From: Sulfurimonas sp. | GTDB lineage: Bacteria > Campylobacterota > Campylobacteria > Campylobacterales > Sulfurimonadaceae | DNA: 33,683 bases | NCBI GenBank assembly: GCA_024513425.1 | Contig: JANEIH010000010.1 | Location: 1-33,683, forward strand | Direction of reading: 5' to 3' | Shown here: positions 30,052 through 33,683 of the stretch, piece after piece | How the letters are laid out: every line of letters begins with the position of its first letter | Position numbering within the stretch: the stretch's first letter is position 1 | The notes under the pieces: generated by a model | What the model saw: only the letters and a program-made list of their open reading frames with translations | Database searches by the model: none | Told to the model about the DNA's origin: nothing | Program-made: the position numbers and the translations under genes

Positions 30052-30312
30052 ATGCGTTTCAAACCACTAGGCGAGAGAATATTAGCAGAGAGAGTCGAAG
30101 AGACAAACAAAACTGCAAGTGGGATTATCATCCCTGACAATGCGAAGGAAAAACCTTTACAGGCAAAAGTAGTCGCAGTATCAAACGAGGTTGCAGATCT
30201 AAAAGAGGGTGATGTTGTTGTATTTGGCAAATACTCCGGAGTTGAACTTACACTTGAAGATGGAGAGTATTTAGTGCTTGATACATCAGACATTCTTGGC
30301 GTAATCGCATAA
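30052..30312 (+). CDS. groES: Co-chaperonin GroES
   Basis: 86 aa; [44 protein letters not shown]. Confidence 0.98.
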   Translation: MRFKPLGERILAERVEETNKTASGIIIPDNAKEKPLQAKVVAVSNEVADLKEGDVVVFGKYSGVELTLEDGEYLVLDTSDILGVIA

Positions 30313-30348
30313 CATTGACAACTATAAATTTTTAAGGAGATAATAGAT

Positions 30349-31992
30349 ATGGCAAAAGAGATAATTTTTTCAGATAATGCAAGAAATAAATTAGCACGCG
30401 GAGTTGAGAAACTTACAGATGCGGTAAAAGTAACAATGGGACCACGCGGTCGCAATGTTTTGATCCAAAAATCTTATGGAAGTCCTATAATTACAAAAGA
30501 TGGTGTTTCTGTTGCTCGAGAGATCGAACTTGCTGACAAACTAGAAGATATGGGCGCACAACTTGTAAAAGAGGTAGCGTCCAACACTGCTGATGAAGCT
30601 GGTGATGGAACAACAACCGCAACAGTTTTAGCGAATGCTATCTTTCGTGAGGGTCTTAGAAATATCACCGCAGGTGCAAATCCTGTTGAGGTAAAACGCG
30701 GAATGGATAAAGCGTGCGAAGCGATTTTAGAGAATCTAAAAGCAAGTGCAAAAACAATTAAAGATAAAAGTGAAATTGCACAAGTTGCTACAATCTCTGC
30801 GAACTCTGATGCACAGATCGGTGAGATGATCGCTGAGGCTATGGAAAAAGTCGGTCAAGATGGCGTTATTACCGTTGAGGAAGCAAAAGGTATCGTTGAT
30901 GAGCTCAATGTAGTTGAGGGTATGCAGTTTGATCGTGGTTATTTAAGTCCTTATTTTATCACAAACACTGAAAAGATGACAGCTGAGATTGAAAATCCTT
31001 GGATTTTGCTTGCCGATAGCAAAATCGCATCTTTAAAAGATCTACTTCCAGTGTTGGAACAAGTGCAAAAAACAAACCGTCCACTTTTAATCATCGCTGA
31101 AGATGTAGAGGGTGAAGCACTCTCAACTCTAGTTGTAAATAAACTTCGTGGCGTGTTAAATATCTCTGCTGTTAAAGCACCTGGTTTTGGTGACAGAAGA
31201 AAAGCGATGCTCCAAGATATTGCAATCCTTACAGGTGGTAATGTAATCTCTGAAGAGATAGGACATACACTAGAGGGCACAACTATTGATATGCTTGGTC
31301 AAGCTGCTCGTGTAGTCATTGACAAAGACAATACCGTTATCGTTGATGGTACAGGAAGTAAAGAGGCAGTTGGAGATCGAATCAAAGAGATTAGAACTCA
31401 AATGGAGACAACTACAAGCGAATATGACAAAGAGAAACTTCAAGAGCGTCTTGCAAAACTTGCTGGCGGTGTAGCAGTTATCAAAGTGGGTGCTGCAACT
31501 GAGACAGAGATGAAAGAGAAAAAAGATCGTGTTGATGATGCGCTTTCTGCAACAAAAGCTGCTGTTGAAGAGGGAATCGTTATCGGTGGTGGTGCTGCAC
31601 TTGTTCGCGCTGCTGCAAAAGTTAGCATCTCTGACTTGGAAGGTGACCATAAAATTGGTGCCGAGATCATCTTGCGTGCTGTAAAAGCTCCGTTAAAACA
31701 GATTGCAGAAAATGCTGGATATGATACCGGTGTTATTGTTAATGCGATTGAGAATGCCGATAGTAAAACTGTTGGTTTCAATGCAGCAACCGGTGAATAT
31801 GTAGATATGTTTGAAGCAGGAATTATCGACCCACTAAAAGTTGAGCGTGTTGCACTTACAAATGCTACATCAGTTTCAAGCCTACTTCTTACAACAGAAG
31901 CAGCAATCTTTGAGATTCCGAAAGAGGAAACCGCTGCACCAGATATGGGAGCAGGTATGCCTCCGCAAATGGGAATGCCAGGTATGATGTAA
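30349..31992 (+). CDS. groEL: Chaperonin GroEL
   Basis: 547 aa; [45 protein letters not shown]-terminal [14 protein letters not shown]. Confidence 0.99.
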   Translation: MAKEIIFSDNARNKLARGVEKLTDAVKVTMGPRGRNVLIQKSYGSPIITKDGVSVAREIELADKLEDMGAQLVKEVASNTADEAGDGTTTATVLANAIFREGLRNITAGANPVEVKRGMDKACEAILENLKASAKTIKDKSEIAQVATISANSDAQIGEMIAEAMEKVGQDGVITVEEAKGIVDELNVVEGMQFDRGYLSPYFITNTEKMTAEIENPWILLADSKIASLKDLLPVLEQVQKTNRPLLIIAEDVEGEALSTLVVNKLRGVLNISAVKAPGFGDRRKAMLQDIAILTGGNVISEEIGHTLEGTTIDMLGQAARVVIDKDNTVIVDGTGSKEAVGDRIKEIRTQMETTTSEYDKEKLQERLAKLAGGVAVIKVGAATETEMKEKKDRVDDALSATKAAVEEGIVIGGGAALVRAAAKVSISDLEGDHKIGAEIILRAVKAPLKQIAENAGYDTGVIVNAIENADSKTVGFNAATGEYVDMFEAGIIDPLKVERVALTNATSVSSLLLTTEAAIFEIPKEETAAPDMGAGMPPQMGMPGMM

Positions 31993-32012
31993 CTATCAAA
32001 AGTGGTGGCACA

Positions 32013-32039
32013 AAAAGCATCGTGTTTATCGATGCTTTT
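32013..32039 (+). terminator. Terminator-like hairpin of groESL
   Basis: AAAAGCATCG-TGTTTAT-CGATGCTTTT: perfect 10-bp stem, 7-nt loop, ends in TTTT. Confidence 0.75.
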
Positions 32040-32078
32040 CAAGCCCCATACTGCCGAGTTGAACTTAAGCTCTCAACT

Positions 32079-32104
32079 CCCCCCCCCTTTTTTTTAAAAA
32101 AAAA
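32079..32104. repeat. Consecutive homopolymer tracts C9-T8-A9
   Basis: ctcccccccccttttttttaaaaaaaaag read directly; preceded by the inverted repeat GAGTTGA(32056-32062)/TCAACTC(32073-32079). Confidence 0.9.
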
Positions 32105-32283
32105 GAGTAAAATAGCGACTTATTAATGGTTTAAAATAAATACACCTCTTGGTGGATATAACCCAGACTAGGCAGTCCTAATCGAAAAAGATAATGAAGT
32201 GAAGCTCTGACCCGGATATAGAAATAGAGAAATAAGAACATAAGGGGAAATATCGTAAAATAGGGGAATAAAAAGCGAAAAAC

Positions 32284-33302
32284 TGAACCATAACACAAAC
32301 AGTTTTAAATTTTTCTATAGAGTCTACAAATGAGCGATTGACACCAAGGTCAGGAGAGATCTTATTTGGTGAGTATCTTAAAGCCATAGGTGTTGACAGA
32401 CTATGTGACTCCTATCTTCCACAATCCAAAAGTAATCGAGGTTACGCACCTTCTACATTTATCCAAGCCCTACTCCTGATGTTATACAGTGGCGGTAAGT
32501 CACTTGATGATGTCTGAGTGATTCAAGAAGATCACGCAATGCGTGAAGTCTTGAATATGAGATCCATACCTACCGCAGGAGCTATTGGCAAATGACTCAA
32601 ACGTTTAGGACTTATGGGTGTGTATGGTTCGGAAAGTATCAACAGACACTTACTTCAACGCCATATCAATGGAGGCTTCATCATTCATAGTGAATTTAGA
32701 AGTGGCAATATAGCACCTGCTGATACTAACCTTGAGTCTGTAAAACGCTGTATTGCTCAATTGCCTACAACACGGACATCAGCCTATATCAGAGCAGATT
32801 CAGCTTCTTACCAACATAGACTCTTCGACTACTGTGATAAGCATGGGATCATCTATACTGTTGGTGCTCATCTAGACAGCAGTGTATGGGAAAGTATCAA
32901 AGAGATAAAGCAGTGGCGGAGTTCATTCATACCATGAATGAGGGTAAAAATGCTTTTAGACTCATCGCCATCAAAAAGAAGATCACACCCATACTGCCTA
33001 CACTTGAAGAGATGTTGAGTGAAGAAGAAAAACTGCAATACGCAAGAGAACACTATAGTGTCATCGCCACCAACTCGGATGAAGAGATAGAAGATGTTGT
33101 CAGGTTCTATCGTCAACGTGGAGATGCAAGTGAAAATCGTATCAAAGAGTTGAAAAATGGATTCAATCTAAAGTATCTGCCAACATTAGACTTCACTGCC
33201 AATGCCTTTTACTTCCAGATAAGCGTACTGGACTACAACTTGTTTGTTCTCTTTCTGTTTCTAAGTAACTACTACGAAATCAACTTAGAAAATTGTACCT
33301 AA
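32284..33302 (+). pseudogene. Decayed IS1380-family (DDE) transposase
   Basis: Continuous homology-like reading TQTVLNFSIESTNERLTPRSGEILFGEYLKAIGVDRL...LLLMLYSGGKSLDDV*VIQEDHAMREVL...GAIGK*LKRLG...YIRADSASYQ...VAEFIHTMN..KNAFRLI...RFYRQRGDASENRIKELKNGF, with two in-frame TGAs (32515, 32593), a frame change near 32908 and a short C-terminus. Confidence 0.8.
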
Positions 33303-33372
33303 AATAGGCACATTTTCATAGTCCAAAAGAAGCAAAAAAAAGAATGGTCTTTAATTGCTTGGTGTTGCTTTG

Positions 33373-33539
33373 CTATCTTATGTGTATCATGCGCTTGACT
33401 TTTGGATACAAACGTTCCGCTCTTGTATGAGCTTCATCAATTGCTTCGCTTTTCCCCTCTGATATGAGCGGTATTTCCTTTAGAAGCTTTGGTTTTTTAT
33501 ATCTTTAATGTCGTAAATTTCAGCAATAAAGTGTTGCAA
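33373..33539 (-). pseudogene. Small minus-strand ORF split by a homopolymer frameshift
   Basis: GGAACAAAAGGAG-N7-TTG start; MQHFIAEIYDIKDIKNQSF* in one frame, KPKLLKEIPLISEGKSEAIDEAHTRAERLYPKVKRMIHIR* in another; one extra A in the A6 tract (33493-33498) restores a 55-aa ORF. Confidence 0.4.
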
Positions 33540-33634
33540 ATCTAATCTCCTTTTGTTCCAAAAAGGTAGTGTAAAATAATTTCTGTAAATTCCAAATTAA
33601 CTATGATTATAAAAAAATAAAAAGGATCATAGAG

Positions 33635-33683
33635 ATGGAATTACAAGGTAAAAAGATAGAGTTTGATTTAGAGGAGTTTGTAC
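33635..33683 (+). CDS. N-terminus of a CDS truncated by window edge, possibly DsrC/TusE-like
   Basis: AAAAAGGATCATAGAG-ATG: MELQGKKIEFDLEEFV; weak resemblance to DsrC/TusE N-termini; only 16 residues visible. Confidence 0.35.
   Translation, partial: MELQGKKIEFDLEEFV

Noticed and set aside
31440-32042. 200-aa minus-strand ORF opposite groEL
   Set aside because: Antisense to a certain groEL, Ser/Ala-rich low-information sequence, typical shadow ORF.
32178-32387. 69-aa minus-strand ORF upstream of the transposase
   Set aside because: Overlaps the transposase N-terminus in antisense; no RBS or domain evidence.
32899-32925. Programmed -1 frameshifting (A-AAG) in the IS1380 transposase
   Set aside because: The gene also has two in-frame TGAs and no ATG start, and I know of no established frameshift expression for IS1380; ordinary decay or a sequencing error is simpler.
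1-33683. CRISPR arrays, rRNA genes, prophage, toxin-antitoxin or defence systems
   Set aside because: Looked for regular repeats and hallmark proteins on both strands; none supported.

Overview
The window looks like a chromosomal segment of a Campylobacterota (Epsilonproteobacteria) organism, probably Sulfurimonas-like; this is inferred from gene content and synteny, not from a database search. Left to right: start of fabF, acpP, fabG and gpmI on the minus strand; mraY (+); tRNA-Phe; a ~17.5 kb complex I operon nuoA-N (+) with an atypical electron-input module (short Cys-poor NuoE-like protein, NuoF 4Fe-4S/GltD-type flavoprotein fusion, two tandem NuoG paralogs); a PflA-like TPR protein; dapB, trxB, a membrane-anchored Trx-fold-like protein without CXXC, trxA and a PHP-type histidinol phosphatase (-); a remote CheZ homolog and U32 peptidase (+); tRNA-Met(CAT) (-); groES-groEL with a clear sigma70 promoter and terminator; a decayed IS1380-family transposase; an apparently frameshifted small minus-strand ORF; and the start of another CDS at the right edge. 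The points most worth following up are the chimeric NuoF/GltD diaphorase with doubled NuoG, the rearrangement scar between mraY and nuoA (no murD, IS30-like relic, 14-bp hairpin in the nuo leader), the CXXC-less Trx-like protein between trxB and trxA, the possible two-ended CheY-binding layout of CheZ, and the decay pattern in the IS1380 remnant.
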